Assembly (NCBI RefSeq): GCF_002563795.1
Contig: NZ_PDJL01000005.1
Span: 1-64,000 of the forward strand
Direction of reading: 5' to 3'
Source of the DNA: Vibrio sp. ES.051
GTDB taxonomy: Bacteria > Pseudomonadota > Gammaproteobacteria > Enterobacterales > Vibrionaceae
DNA length: 64,000 nt
The notes below the pieces were generated by a model. It did not search any database, was not told where the DNA came from, and saw nothing but the letters and a program-made list of their open reading frames with translations. Below, in pieces: positions 1-8,909 of the stretch (position 1 is its first letter; the number at the start of each line of letters is the position of its first letter). A program made the translations under genes and the position numbers.

Positions 1-91
1 TGGGTTGAAATAGAAAGATCAACGTAGGAAAAAGGAGGTAAATCTGAAAACAACTTCATCTCGAAGTATCTAAAAATTAAAATCCATAAAA

Positions 92-351
92 ATGAATAAG
101 ATAGTGCGCGAGTTTGCAAAAAAGCTACATACCCAGAGAACCATAAAAAAATTTCCCAAGAGAAACTTAGTTTAGCGTGCGGTTTTAACAAGAAGTTAGT
201 CGGCATACTGGAGCGGAGTGAACAGAGAATAACATTGGAAAAGGTTTACATATTGGCTGCCCACTTAGACTGCTCAATACACGATCTCTTACCTTCTGAA
301 GATCCAAATCATATTGAGGAAATGATTAAAGTAGACGATGTACACCAATAA
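92..351 (+). pseudogene. Frameshifted XRE (Cro/CI-type) HTH regulator
   Basis: Opening at the ATG at 92, the protein reads MNKIVREFAKKLHTQRT and then hits an early stop. In the next frame, from about 142, it continues as HKKISQEKLSLACGFNKKL, then a second helix region, and ends in SIHDLLPSEDP before the stop at 349-351. Together the two parts make one ordinary XRE helix-turn-helix domain of about 86 residues: helix 1, ISQEKLSLACG, recognition helix, LEKVYILAAHL. One missing base near 140-142 (ACC where ACCC would restore frame) explains the break. It lies on the strand opposite the recombinase operon, so it may once have been the element's repressor or directionality regulator. It is either a real mutation or a sequencing error. 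Confidence 0.65.
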
Positions 352-484
352 ATAAGTATAATCAATAACTTAATCAACGCACCAATTTCCTTGCCAAAAG
401 AGAAGTTAACTAGCGTTACATGAGCAAGTTACAACCGTCAGAAAAGAAGCTTTATTAGCAGGTGTTTTTTCATATAACGTTCTC
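352..484. other. Short intergenic stretch, nothing recognised
   Basis: AT-rich DNA between the broken XRE gene and the 3' end of the leftmost recombinase gene. I see no gene, strong hairpin or repeat in it. Confidence 0.4.
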
Positions 485-1732
485 TTAAAAAAAGTCTATA
501 TCTAAATGAGGATTATTCTTTAACAATTCCAGCTTGCTCTCAACCTCTTGGTGCTCTCTTTGCTGTTTGGCTCGGTAAGCAACTTCAACTTTTTCCGCTT
601 CATGCTTTTTCTGTTCAAACGCTTTAGATTCACGAAGCCTAGCCGAGACTAGATAAGCTTCTTGTGATGCAAGACTATTATGCCCGAGCTTGTTTTTCAA
701 ATGAACTTTAGCAGCTCGCATTGCTCTACTTGGATCTTTATCACCAATTTGGAGTTGCTTTTCATACTCATCTTCAAACTCACTAGACGCGAATAAGTGC
801 CTGAGTGCATGTATAACTTTCCCTTTTTTCCAGCCCAATTTACGGCAGTATTTCGATATAGCTTGTGTCATATACCTCTTCGTCATTCTGCAACCATCAG
901 TAGTATTAACAAAGAGTGCGCCATCCCAACTAGCCAATAATTCTTTTGATTCCAAATAAGGCTTCAACGAATGGTTAATGTAAGATTGAATTTGTAAAAG
1001 CAGTGAATAATCAAGATCGAATGACTTACCATATCCGAACTTTTGCTTTTTAGGAGTGATGGGAGCAGTGCCGTCAGACTCAGCTTGATGGATAACATTG
1101 TCAGTAAAATCTGAAGCATTTAAGCTATTCAAACTGATTCGTCTGAATGCACTATGTCTAGCAATATTTACAAGCAGTTTGTCTCTATTTTTAACAAATG
1201 AAGATTTCGCTGTTTCATCAATACATTCTAACAATTCGAAATATTCAGCATCAGTAGGTATATCTTGAGGGTTGAGGGTTGACGATGCATTCGCAATCTT
1301 GAATAGTAGAGGATAGAATTTTAGCTCTTTGTCTTTATTAGAGCTATCGAGCCTTGTTCCCTCATGGTTAAACATCCCTGATTTAATTCTATGGTCATCT
1401 GTACAGCCAATCAAAAAAGGCCTAGCCACTCGATCTAATTCATAGTACTTTGCGATAAACTTGTATATATATGTTAAATAAACATTAACGCTTCGTTTCG
1501 CTTTATATTCATTAGCCTTGCCACTTTTACTCTTTATGGCTTTCACTAACATTATACCTCGATATAGTTCCAACACCTTGTCATTACATCTTGCTAGAGG
1601 TATATCATTCTCCATTAAATAGGATAAAAACCGCTTAATTTCATAAATCCAATTTCGGTCATGACTTGATGAATCAATTGAAACTCCATCTGGAAACAGA
1701 GCAAGCACTGTAAACGTAACATCACGTATCAC
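485..1732 (-). CDS. Tyrosine recombinase (phage-integrase family), 415 aa
   Basis: A site-specific DNA recombinase. The C-terminal catalytic domain shows the expected residues: an Arg in HSAFRRISLNSL (R197/R198), HALRH at 308-312 (HxxR plus His), LGH at 349-351 and a candidate nucleophile Tyr at 360 in SQEAYL. The N-terminal 150 residues would be the core-binding domain. The start is a GTG; the frame stays open a little further upstream but holds no ATG. It lies about 100 bp downstream of the helicase gene on the same strand, at the distal end of the recombinase operon. It is not similar in layout to the two larger recombinases upstream, so it may be a second integration module or cargo. Family assignment is sure; partner sites are unknown. 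Confidence 0.85.
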   Translation of the reverse strand: MIRDVTFTVLALFPDGVSIDSSSHDRNWIYEIKRFLSYLMENDIPLARCNDKVLELYRGIMLVKAIKSKSGKANEYKAKRSVNVYLTYIYKFIAKYYELDRVARPFLIGCTDDHRIKSGMFNHEGTRLDSSNKDKELKFYPLLFKIANASSTLNPQDIPTDAEYFELLECIDETAKSSFVKNRDKLLVNIARHSAFRRISLNSLNASDFTDNVIHQAESDGTAPITPKKQKFGYGKSFDLDYSLLLQIQSYINHSLKPYLESKELLASWDGALFVNTTDGCRMTKRYMTQAISKYCRKLGWKKGKVIHALRHLFASSEFEDEYEKQLQIGDKDPSRAMRAAKVHLKNKLGHNSLASQEAYLVSARLRESKAFEQKKHEAEKVEVAYRAKQQREHQEVESKLELLKNNPHLDIDFF

Positions 1733-1831
1733 CCGATGATCTTCACCATAAAAATGGGATAATCGCGGCCTGATTTCCTAGAGTAAATAACCCGAATACA
1801 TGAGTTCGAAGATAATGTAGAAGAGTTATTT

Positions 1832-4039
1832 TTAATGATGTTTAGCAAAAGCAACTCCTGTCAATCGTTTTAAAGCCTGTGTTTCAGTCTTTATTCCATT
1901 TCTAAAAACTTCCTCATCTCCCAGTAGATAACATGCATGTTTAGCACGAGTAATAGCTGTATATATCCAAGAATTATCAACCAAATATGTGGAGTTAGCG
2001 ACAATAATAGTTGTGTGAAATTGACTTCCTTGACTTTTATGCGCAGTAACAGCGTAAGCAAGGCTTATTTTTTGTGTATAAAATTCGGTTTCAGTTAAGT
2101 ACACATCATCTTCAATATCTTCAAATTTAATCTTTATCGCATACTTGACCACTTCTCCTGAAACCCCATAGAATTTACCTTGAGGGTATACTTCTAAAAC
2201 TGTTCCAACAACGCCATTAGTCAAATTCTTCTCATAATTATTTTCATTAAATACAACTTTATCTCCAGCCACAAACATCGTCTTATCAGGCTGATAAATC
2301 GCTTTCGTAACGTAATCATCACCAGAAATTGGATTAAGCATATTCTGAACTTCCTTGTTTAGCTCTGCTACCGTGGCTTTCGTGTCAGCAATCAACTGCA
2401 AATCATAATTAATCGAGTCACCAATTCTAGAATGAATGGCTACATAGAGTTTCGCTGCATTAGTAATCGTGCTTTGTAAATCAGAATCATGCTTGAAACT
2501 AACCCCCTCAAACATAATTTTTTTCATCGGCTCAAACTCAGGTACTTCGTAATCCAAGATTTTTTGAGCCATATCAGGAATACCCGCTGTTAGTTTCTGC
2601 CGCTGAGTAACAGTCAGTTTAGCTTGCGGTATCCAATTTTGTTTCACCAAAAGTTGGAAAACTAAACCAGCTCCTATAGGCGGGAGCTGTCGATTATCAC
2701 CTACCATGATTAAGTTGATGTTGTTTGGTATACTCGACAACAAAGAATACATGGTCGGTAGATCTATCATACTAGATTCATCGACTATGATAATGGCTCC
2801 TTGATAGTGGCTAGTTCGACCAAAGCGAGTTGTCTCACTAACAAATTTACAAATGGTCTGTGAGTTCCTCCCTGTGGCTTCTCGCATGCGTAACGCGGCC
2901 TTACCAGTCGGTGCTAACAAAACAACTTCCCGTTCAGTGTCTCTGTATTGCTCGATAATAGCTTCAATAACAGTTGTCTTCCCTGTTCCAGCGCCACCTT
3001 GAATAATACTCACAGGATTAATCACAGAGTTTTTTATCGCATTTATCTGGTTCGCGTGTAATGGAAAACCAGAATAGTGTTGATAATACTCAAGTTTTTC
3101 TTCCGAAAATGTACGAGGAAACAAACGAGTTCTTGCAATTTCATTTAGCCGAAGTTCAACGTAAGACTCCATAATAAATGCACCTGTAGATTGTACGAGG
3201 CCATTTTCATGTACATAGAATGCATCTTGGCTATCTGTGATTGTATCGATACCGTATTTAGTTTTCTGTCGTAATTTTGTGTCAAGATCATTAGCAGACA
3301 TTGCTGTATTCCCACCTTCTTGGTAGCTTCGGTACAAAATATCTTCAGCGCAAGCCACTAACCTTCTTTGGTCATTTTTACAGATATTCCAGTTTGTCTG
3401 CACAAAAGTGTCTAGCTTTTCAAAAGGCAGAAAAGCACTTAAGTAGTAAGGGTCACGTTCTAAAATTTCTCTACAATTATCACCCCATGCACTAATTACA
3501 TTTTTTGGAAAGAGCATAAGGAAACTGCTTTCAACTAAGTAGTTGATTGTCCTTAGTTCCTGATCATATTTCTTCCATGCAGCGATTAAAGTGATAATTT
3601 TTGTTGGATGGATACCTGTATCGGACATAATTTGTTCAACATCTTGCCTATTTAGTATGCCGATTAGTTTATTTCCGTACGTACTTACGAGTTTCTGTGC
3701 CGAGGCAATGCCGACACCAGGAATATTTCTGTCCCGAGCAATCCATTCTTTAACAAGATTACTGCTGCTATTTATTGTTTTACGATTTACTTCAACAGTA
3801 TAAAGCTGATCACCAAATTGCATGCTGTACTTGAACTCACCTTTAAGTTTAAGGTGTTCGCCGACAACTATGGGTGGACCAAGTAGCAGTCCATAATCGA
3901 TAACAGCGGAAATTTTTGAATTATCATTAAGACGAAGTCTTAAAATATACGAATCGTCGTGACTAAATGGAATCGATTCAACAGTACCTTCGCATTGTTC
4001 AAGTTCTCCTGTAGCAACAAAAAGCTTTTGTTTCATCAC
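1832..4039 (-). CDS. RecD-like SF1 DNA helicase, 735 aa
   Basis: A predicted ATP-dependent 5'-3' DNA helicase of the RecD/RecD2 group. Walker A GGAGTGKTT lies at about 348-356, Walker B IIIVDESS at about 417-424, and the C-terminal UvrD_C_2-type motif YAVTAHKSQGSQF near 690. The N-terminal 90 residues look like a small beta domain, followed by IPGVGIASAQKL, a helix-hairpin-helix motif as in RecD2. The ATG start overlaps the last base of the 135-aa gene, so the two are translationally coupled. It is carried inside the recombinase operon, which suggests that it processes DNA during transfer or insertion of the element, or acts in defence. The genome's own RecBCD subunit would be elsewhere. The helicase call is strong; the role is inferred. 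Confidence 0.85.
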   Translation of the reverse strand: MMKQKLFVATGELEQCEGTVESIPFSHDDSYILRLRLNDNSKISAVIDYGLLLGPPIVVGEHLKLKGEFKYSMQFGDQLYTVEVNRKTINSSSNLVKEWIARDRNIPGVGIASAQKLVSTYGNKLIGILNRQDVEQIMSDTGIHPTKIITLIAAWKKYDQELRTINYLVESSFLMLFPKNVISAWGDNCREILERDPYYLSAFLPFEKLDTFVQTNWNICKNDQRRLVACAEDILYRSYQEGGNTAMSANDLDTKLRQKTKYGIDTITDSQDAFYVHENGLVQSTGAFIMESYVELRLNEIARTRLFPRTFSEEKLEYYQHYSGFPLHANQINAIKNSVINPVSIIQGGAGTGKTTVIEAIIEQYRDTEREVVLLAPTGKAALRMREATGRNSQTICKFVSETTRFGRTSHYQGAIIIVDESSMIDLPTMYSLLSSIPNNINLIMVGDNRQLPPIGAGLVFQLLVKQNWIPQAKLTVTQRQKLTAGIPDMAQKILDYEVPEFEPMKKIMFEGVSFKHDSDLQSTITNAAKLYVAIHSRIGDSINYDLQLIADTKATVAELNKEVQNMLNPISGDDYVTKAIYQPDKTMFVAGDKVVFNENNYEKNLTNGVVGTVLEVYPQGKFYGVSGEVVKYAIKIKFEDIEDDVYLTETEFYTQKISLAYAVTAHKSQGSQFHTTIIVANSTYLVDNSWIYTAITRAKHACYLLGDEEVFRNGIKTETQALKRLTGVAFAKHH

Positions 4040-4446
4040 TATTCCTCAGATTCTGGTTTTTGTCGGATGAACTTACCTGTTTTGATTAAGTGAGAGTGAC
4101 TGATTTCTGCACGGCGGTATTCATCTAACTTAGCTTCTGATAATGCTAACTTTTTCGTAAGTGAATCAACCAACTTACGCAACTGGCTAATTGTATGACT
4201 GTTATCATCACCAATTCTTCTCTGATGTAACTTTTTACTATTTCCTTGTGCAATCTTTACTGCAAGTTGATTTAGTTGTTCTTTTATATCTTCATTTTGT
4301 AAAGCTGCTTCACCCAAACCAAGTTCAAGTACCAGCTTGCGCTTATTTAAGCGTCCTTGGTAAAGGGGGAATGTATCATTCTGTTCTATGTATTGACGTA
4401 GTGTTTGAGCATTTTCTTTGCCGCGTTCTACATTTGTCTTAGCCAT
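4039..4446 (-). CDS. Small coiled-coil element protein, 135 aa (VPA1267-like)
   Basis: The N-terminal half contains QGRLNKRKLVLELGLGEAAL, which looks like a small helical DNA-binding turn, followed by QNEDIKEQLNQLA. The C-terminal half (about 80-120) is a charged heptad-rich helix (LRKLVDSLTKKLALSEAKL). The layout recalls proteins annotated VPA1267 family, which accompany recombinase trios in Vibrio and Pseudomonas islands; I base this on remembered pattern only. Its start overlaps the end of the 204-aa gene by 8 bp, and its stop overlaps the helicase start. A role as an accessory DNA-binding factor for the recombinases is inference. Confidence 0.6.
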   Translation of the reverse strand: MAKTNVERGKENAQTLRQYIEQNDTFPLYQGRLNKRKLVLELGLGEAALQNEDIKEQLNQLAVKIAQGNSKKLHQRRIGDDNSHTISQLRKLVDSLTKKLALSEAKLDEYRRAEISHSHLIKTGKFIRQKPESEE

Positions 4447-5053
4447 TCGGCACCTCCTTCAAAGAACGAAAACGCCCAAGTGTGTCGTTGAGTCTCTTGA
4501 TCTCCTTATCTTTTGCTGTGATCTTCGCTTCAAAGAAGATTTCAATATCACGTATTTGCTCCATGATATCTGAAATTTGTCCTTTTAATTCTGATTGTTC
4601 TAGTATCAAGTCAGCTATTTCATCATTTTGAACTTTAATTAATTTATTTTGGTTTGCAATTTTTTCCTCTAAAGCTTTCTTTCCTGACTTAGTAAATATC
4701 GATAATTGGTCTTCAAATTTTAATTTCAGCTTTTTCAATTCTGACTCTAATTGAGTTAGAGTGAAGTCATTAGATGATGTGTTAAAAAAATTTTTAAATG
4801 TAGTATCATTGGTTGAACTAATTTGATAATTTACGTCTTTCCATCGCCTAAAGGCATCCTTCGTTACGGGTATACGATATAAACGAGGAACGCCTTTAAT
4901 ATAAAGCTCATTTCCATCGGCATCTTTTTTAATGGGGATACCATTAGAAGACCAGTTCTTTATCAAATTTATTTTGTTAACAATATTTTCACGAGCATGC
5001 TCTTCTCGGCAATTGACTTTACACAATGTTTGACTCCTGTTCATATAGTTCAA
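4439..5053 (-). CDS. Coiled-coil accessory protein of the recombinase cluster, 204 aa
   Basis: The first 90 residues are a compact basic segment (NIVNKINLIKNWSSNGIP, then RLYRIPVTKDAFRRW) that could bind DNA. Residues about 98-195 form one long coiled coil rich in Lys, Glu, Leu and Ile. It begins inside the 3' end of the large recombinase gene (35-bp overlap) and overlaps the next gene by 8 bp. Small helical proteins are the third member of both Tn554-type (TnpC) and gamma-mobile-trio (GmtX) recombinase sets, and this protein occupies that position. No enzymatic motif is visible. The trio-member role is inferred from position and coiled coil. Confidence 0.6.
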   Translation of the reverse strand: MNYMNRSQTLCKVNCREEHARENIVNKINLIKNWSSNGIPIKKDADGNELYIKGVPRLYRIPVTKDAFRRWKDVNYQISSTNDTTFKNFFNTSSNDFTLTQLESELKKLKLKFEDQLSIFTKSGKKALEEKIANQNKLIKVQNDEIADLILEQSELKGQISDIMEQIRDIEIFFEAKITAKDKEIKRLNDTLGRFRSLKEVPNG

Positions 5054-6372
5054 TAATTCGATCTAATTCACTGACACTCTGTTTAATTTGTTTGATTTCT
5101 AGAAGCGTTTTTCCACCTCCAAAAACCTCATTTAAGTCAAAGCTATCGTCTAACTCTTCATTTAATCGGTCACGTTCAACTTTCAGATTCTCAATATGTT
5201 GCGTCTGTACGTCATGAAATGCACAGCCTTTACATAAGGTGGCTTCCGCATGCTGTCTCTCAATATCGCCAGTAGTCTTATTAACGCAATTACCATCAGA
5301 ATAATTGGCAATTTTTTCCGAATTGGTACAATTAGCATGATAGAATACTTCGACTGAATACCCTTTATTTTTAAGATTAACTGCAATATCTTCTGCTGCT
5401 TTCTCCTGAACGTCTTTCGTCAGTTCTTTAAACTCTACATCACTGTATAGTTTTTTAAACATCGCTCGACATGTTGCTTGAAAGCCGCCATGAGACTTTT
5501 CTTCAAGCGCTTTACTGACTAGGTCACGTAGTTTACTATCACGAGCATCATTAAAAATTTTTCGAAATTGGCTATCGTCCATATCGGAACGAGAAGGGAG
5601 CATTTTAACTGGAATGGTATTTCTCATATCTTTAGCAATCGATCTAGAGTCTGCATCTGTGACATAAATTTCGGTCGTTTCAATTGAACCGTGTCCGTAA
5701 TGCTTTGACAATGCTAAGAGGTAAGGATTATCAAATTGATAAAAGTAAGCAACAGCAAAATAACGACGTAATTGCTTAGGGGTTGGTATTTTGATGCCTT
5801 CTTCCAAAGCTAATGCCCTTAGAGGATTATGCTGCATTGTTGATCCAGCATATTCAATTGCGAGGCTAGTATTAGCAGAGTCTACACTAGCTAATTTAGG
5901 GGAAAATAATGGCGTATTTGGTTCATAATTTACTGCTACTCTTTCATTTACTTCATCTAGTAAATTCAGTAAATGACCAACAAACGGTCCCACGACTGCT
6001 TTCTCTCGGTTTGTAATTTCCTTTCCCTCCTTCTGTATATATCTATATATTTCAGTCAGGTTAAAAATGGTATCTAACTTAAAATTTTCACTCTTAATGC
6101 CAATATTTTTATTAACAATTTCCTCTAACCGCCATCCTGTATAGATAAGCGATAAATTAGCAATAGCAGCTATGAAAATCTTGTATGCTTCTCCAAGAGA
6201 AATTAAGTCATTTCCGAATTTATTAGTAGCCTTTTCTTTTGTCGATTCTCTCAATTGACGATAACCAACAATAGCGAGTTGCCTTTTACCTATTTGAACG
6301 AAGTTCTGTCCAAAAATCACCTCTTCAAGAGCACTTTGTCTCTTACATTTACCCAGCTCAGGAGCGAGAATT

Positions 6373-6380
6373 ATATTCTT
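6373..6380. repeat. Target-site duplication, left copy (ATATTCTT)
   Basis: The 8 bp immediately left of the IS are ATATTCTT, identical to 7958-7965. An 8-bp duplication is the hallmark of IS66-family insertion, and it fixes the element's borders. Confidence 0.93.
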
Positions 6381-7957
6381 GTAAGTGTTCACCAAACCCT
6401 ATTGACATAAAAACTGTGACCTCTAGCACTTGATCCCACTTTAGGTATTGAGTGATCATTTTTGAGCTTCATCATAGTTATATGACTAGAAAAAAAGCTC
6501 CTAAATACCAAGACGCACCACCTAAAGTCTCTGATCTGAATGAGGCTAAGGTGCTTATTGATGAGCTGTGGGAGCAGCTCAGGCACTATGAAGATAAGCT
6601 TACCACTAGCTCCAAAAACTCTTCAAAATCGCCCTCATCAGACAGTCCTAAAGATCGCCATGAGCGAAAAAAGATGAAAGCTCTGGTGGTCGCAATTCGA
6701 GAGGAGCTAAAAAAGGCCACACAGGGCATCAACGAAAACTTTCCCCGTTAAAAGACACGGATATCATTATTGATTGCTTCCCTGATAGTTGTCCTTGTTG
6801 CGAACAGTCTGACATTGATGTTCATGACGGCCCTTACTACCGACACCAAGTCTTTGATATTCCCAAGCCCACTGTCGATATCACCGAATACCGTTTATTT
6901 TCAGGTCAATGTCGGCACTGCAAAGAAGCCGTCAAGGCTCAAAAGCCTGACGATGCATCACAAGGGATTATAGGGCCTAACTTATTAAGTTACATTGGGG
7001 TTCTTGCGGGGCAATATCACCTCAGTGTTCGAAAAATCCAATCTCTTCTCAAAGAACAGCTTGGCACAACCTTTTCAGTTGGCGCGATCAGCGAAGCTCA
7101 AACGAAAGTCGCTTCAATGCTAACGCCATTACATCAAGCGATAAAACAAGCATTAAAGAAAGCGCCTTTGATTCATGCTGACGAGACCTCTCATCACAGA
7201 AATGATGAACAAAGCCTTCGCTGGTGTTGGTTAGTGGCAAGTGATGACCTTGTCTATGAGCAAATACTTTATTCGCGCTCGACCTCATCAGCGAAAAAGG
7301 TCATTGATGAAGACTATGCAGGCATTGTGGTCAGCGACCAGTGCCCTAGCTATAACTGGATAGCCGCAGACCGTCATCAGTTATGTTGGGCACATGTGAA
7401 GCGTAACCTTCAGCAAATGGCGGATTATAGTGGCGGTGGCCACACCGCTTATATTGGCAGACATCTTTGTTTGCTGACGAACGCCATTTTCCATACTCGG
7501 CATCGTTATGAACAAGATGAGTTAAATTATGCGCTATACTTACGAAGAATGCGTAGGTTGCAGAAATCGTTCGATCATTGGTTGAGCAAAGGGACTGATG
7601 TCATGGTCAAGCGATATCGGGGGCGATGCAAGTTACTGCTCAAACATAGAGAGAGCTTGTGGGTTTTCCTCAAGATAGTGTCAATCCCCTTAACCAATAA
7701 TGAAGCTGAGCGATGTATTAGAGGTTTTGTAATCCAAAGGAAAATCAGCTTCGGAACGACCTCGGATGCAGGCGATAAATTCCGCAGTAGGATACATACC
7801 CTCATCGAAACCTGCAAAAAACGTGGCTTGTCGGCAATGTCAGTGTTGAGTGAGATCATCACGGCTGTTGTGGCGAAGAGACCGTACCCCAACATCTTTG
7901 ATCTATAGGCTGTTCCCCCCGTTAATATCGAGTCAAGTTACCTTGGTGAACGATTAC
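6381..7957 (+). mobile_element. IS66-family insertion sequence, 1577 bp, single transposase
   Basis: The left end begins GTAAGTGTTCACCAA and the right end, read inward on the other strand, begins GTAATCGTTCACCAA. Both then share TTGAC at the same offset. GTAA is the usual IS66 tip. Perfect 8-bp direct repeats flank it. It carries only the DDE transposase (TnpC type) and no tnpA/tnpB accessory genes, like the smaller ISBst12-type members of the family. It is inserted in the 768-aa recombinase gene in opposite orientation to that gene. The intact ends and duplications suggest a recent insertion. Confidence 0.93.
6482..7908 (+). CDS. tnpC: IS66 transposase (TnpC), read through a -1 frameshift
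   Basis: The N-terminal part (start ATG 6482; an in-frame ATG also at 6452) reads MTRKKAPKYQ, a short Leu/Glu helix, then SSKNSSKSPSSDSPK as in IS66 transposases. It runs into a slippery A AAA AAG at 6667-6673. Shifting -1 there continues as DESSGGRNSRGAKKGHTGHQ and stays open to the stop at 7908; the 0 frame stops at 6751. Downstream are the zinc-binding CPCCEQ...CRHC pair, the DDE residues in HADETSHH and VSDQCPSY, and the C-terminal NNEAERCIRGF. The joined product is about 475 aa, normal for the family. It is either programmed frameshifting or an inactivating indel in the A run. Confidence 0.8.
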
Positions 7958-7965
7958 ATATTCTT
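7958..7965. repeat. Target-site duplication, right copy (ATATTCTT)
   Basis: Identical to 6373-6380 and directly abutting the right inverted repeat. Collapsing the two copies restores the open frame of the interrupted recombinase. Confidence 0.93.
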
Positions 7966-8909
7966 GACATCGACAAGCGATTTAGCAATAGTTTGATGCT
8001 GTGCAACCACTTGATAAAGAAAACGAATAGTACTGGTGACTTCGAAAATGCTCGGCATTTTAGTTCGACTAGGCTCTTTAGTTGCCATTTCGTTTGAAAG
8101 AACTTCGGGATTAGAAATTGGTTTGTCTAAGCCTGAACAAAAAAACAAACTATTGATTGTAACGAAAGAATCTAAAAAATATCGTGAAGAAAATCCATGC
8201 TCTGAAGTGATATTTCCATTGTATTTATAAGGTGTTCTTAGTTTCTCTGGCAATACCATTTCTTCAACTATTTCATCTGGGATATCATTCAAACCTCGAC
8301 CAAATATTGCTGAACCAAGACATTGACGGAATTCCATTAAATTAAAGGCATAATCAGACCCGCTTTTTTTTGATATTTCGCTACGTTTTATAAACCAGTT
8401 TCTCGAACGAATTTCATTGGTAAGAGCATCCCATCTCTGCTTTATTTTTAAGGCACTATACCAACCATTTATTATTTCTTCTTTGAATGTTTTAACTAAA
8501 CGTTCTCCTACGGATTCAATACTAGTGCATCCATTTATCGAAAAATATTCAATACAAAGTAATGATATTCTAACATTATCCTGAAAACTTTTATGTGATT
8601 GATTAGAAGTCGGAGGAAAAGTATCAACAAGCATATTAAGGTGCTTTAAAAGAGGCAAAATAAATGGAGTTTGAGTTATCGGGACAGATTCACCACGATA
8701 CGGAATATAATAGTCAGATAGAATGTACTTTCTCTCTTTCATTGCTCCTTCTATTCCACTACTTAAAGAAAGTACAATTTGTTGATCGTCATTATTAATC
8801 AAATGGAGAAAGCGATTATTTATAATTATTTCTTCATTAAAAATAGATATTATTTGCTGTTTCTTATCACCGCCAATATAAACAATATCAATATTATTTA
8901 ATGCTACCA

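Noticed and set aside
6386..7952. Shorter IS boundaries using only the GTTCACC / GGTGAAC repeats
   Set aside because: The flanks of this smaller unit do not match each other, while the borders at 6381 and 7957 give GTAA tips and a perfect 8-bp duplication.
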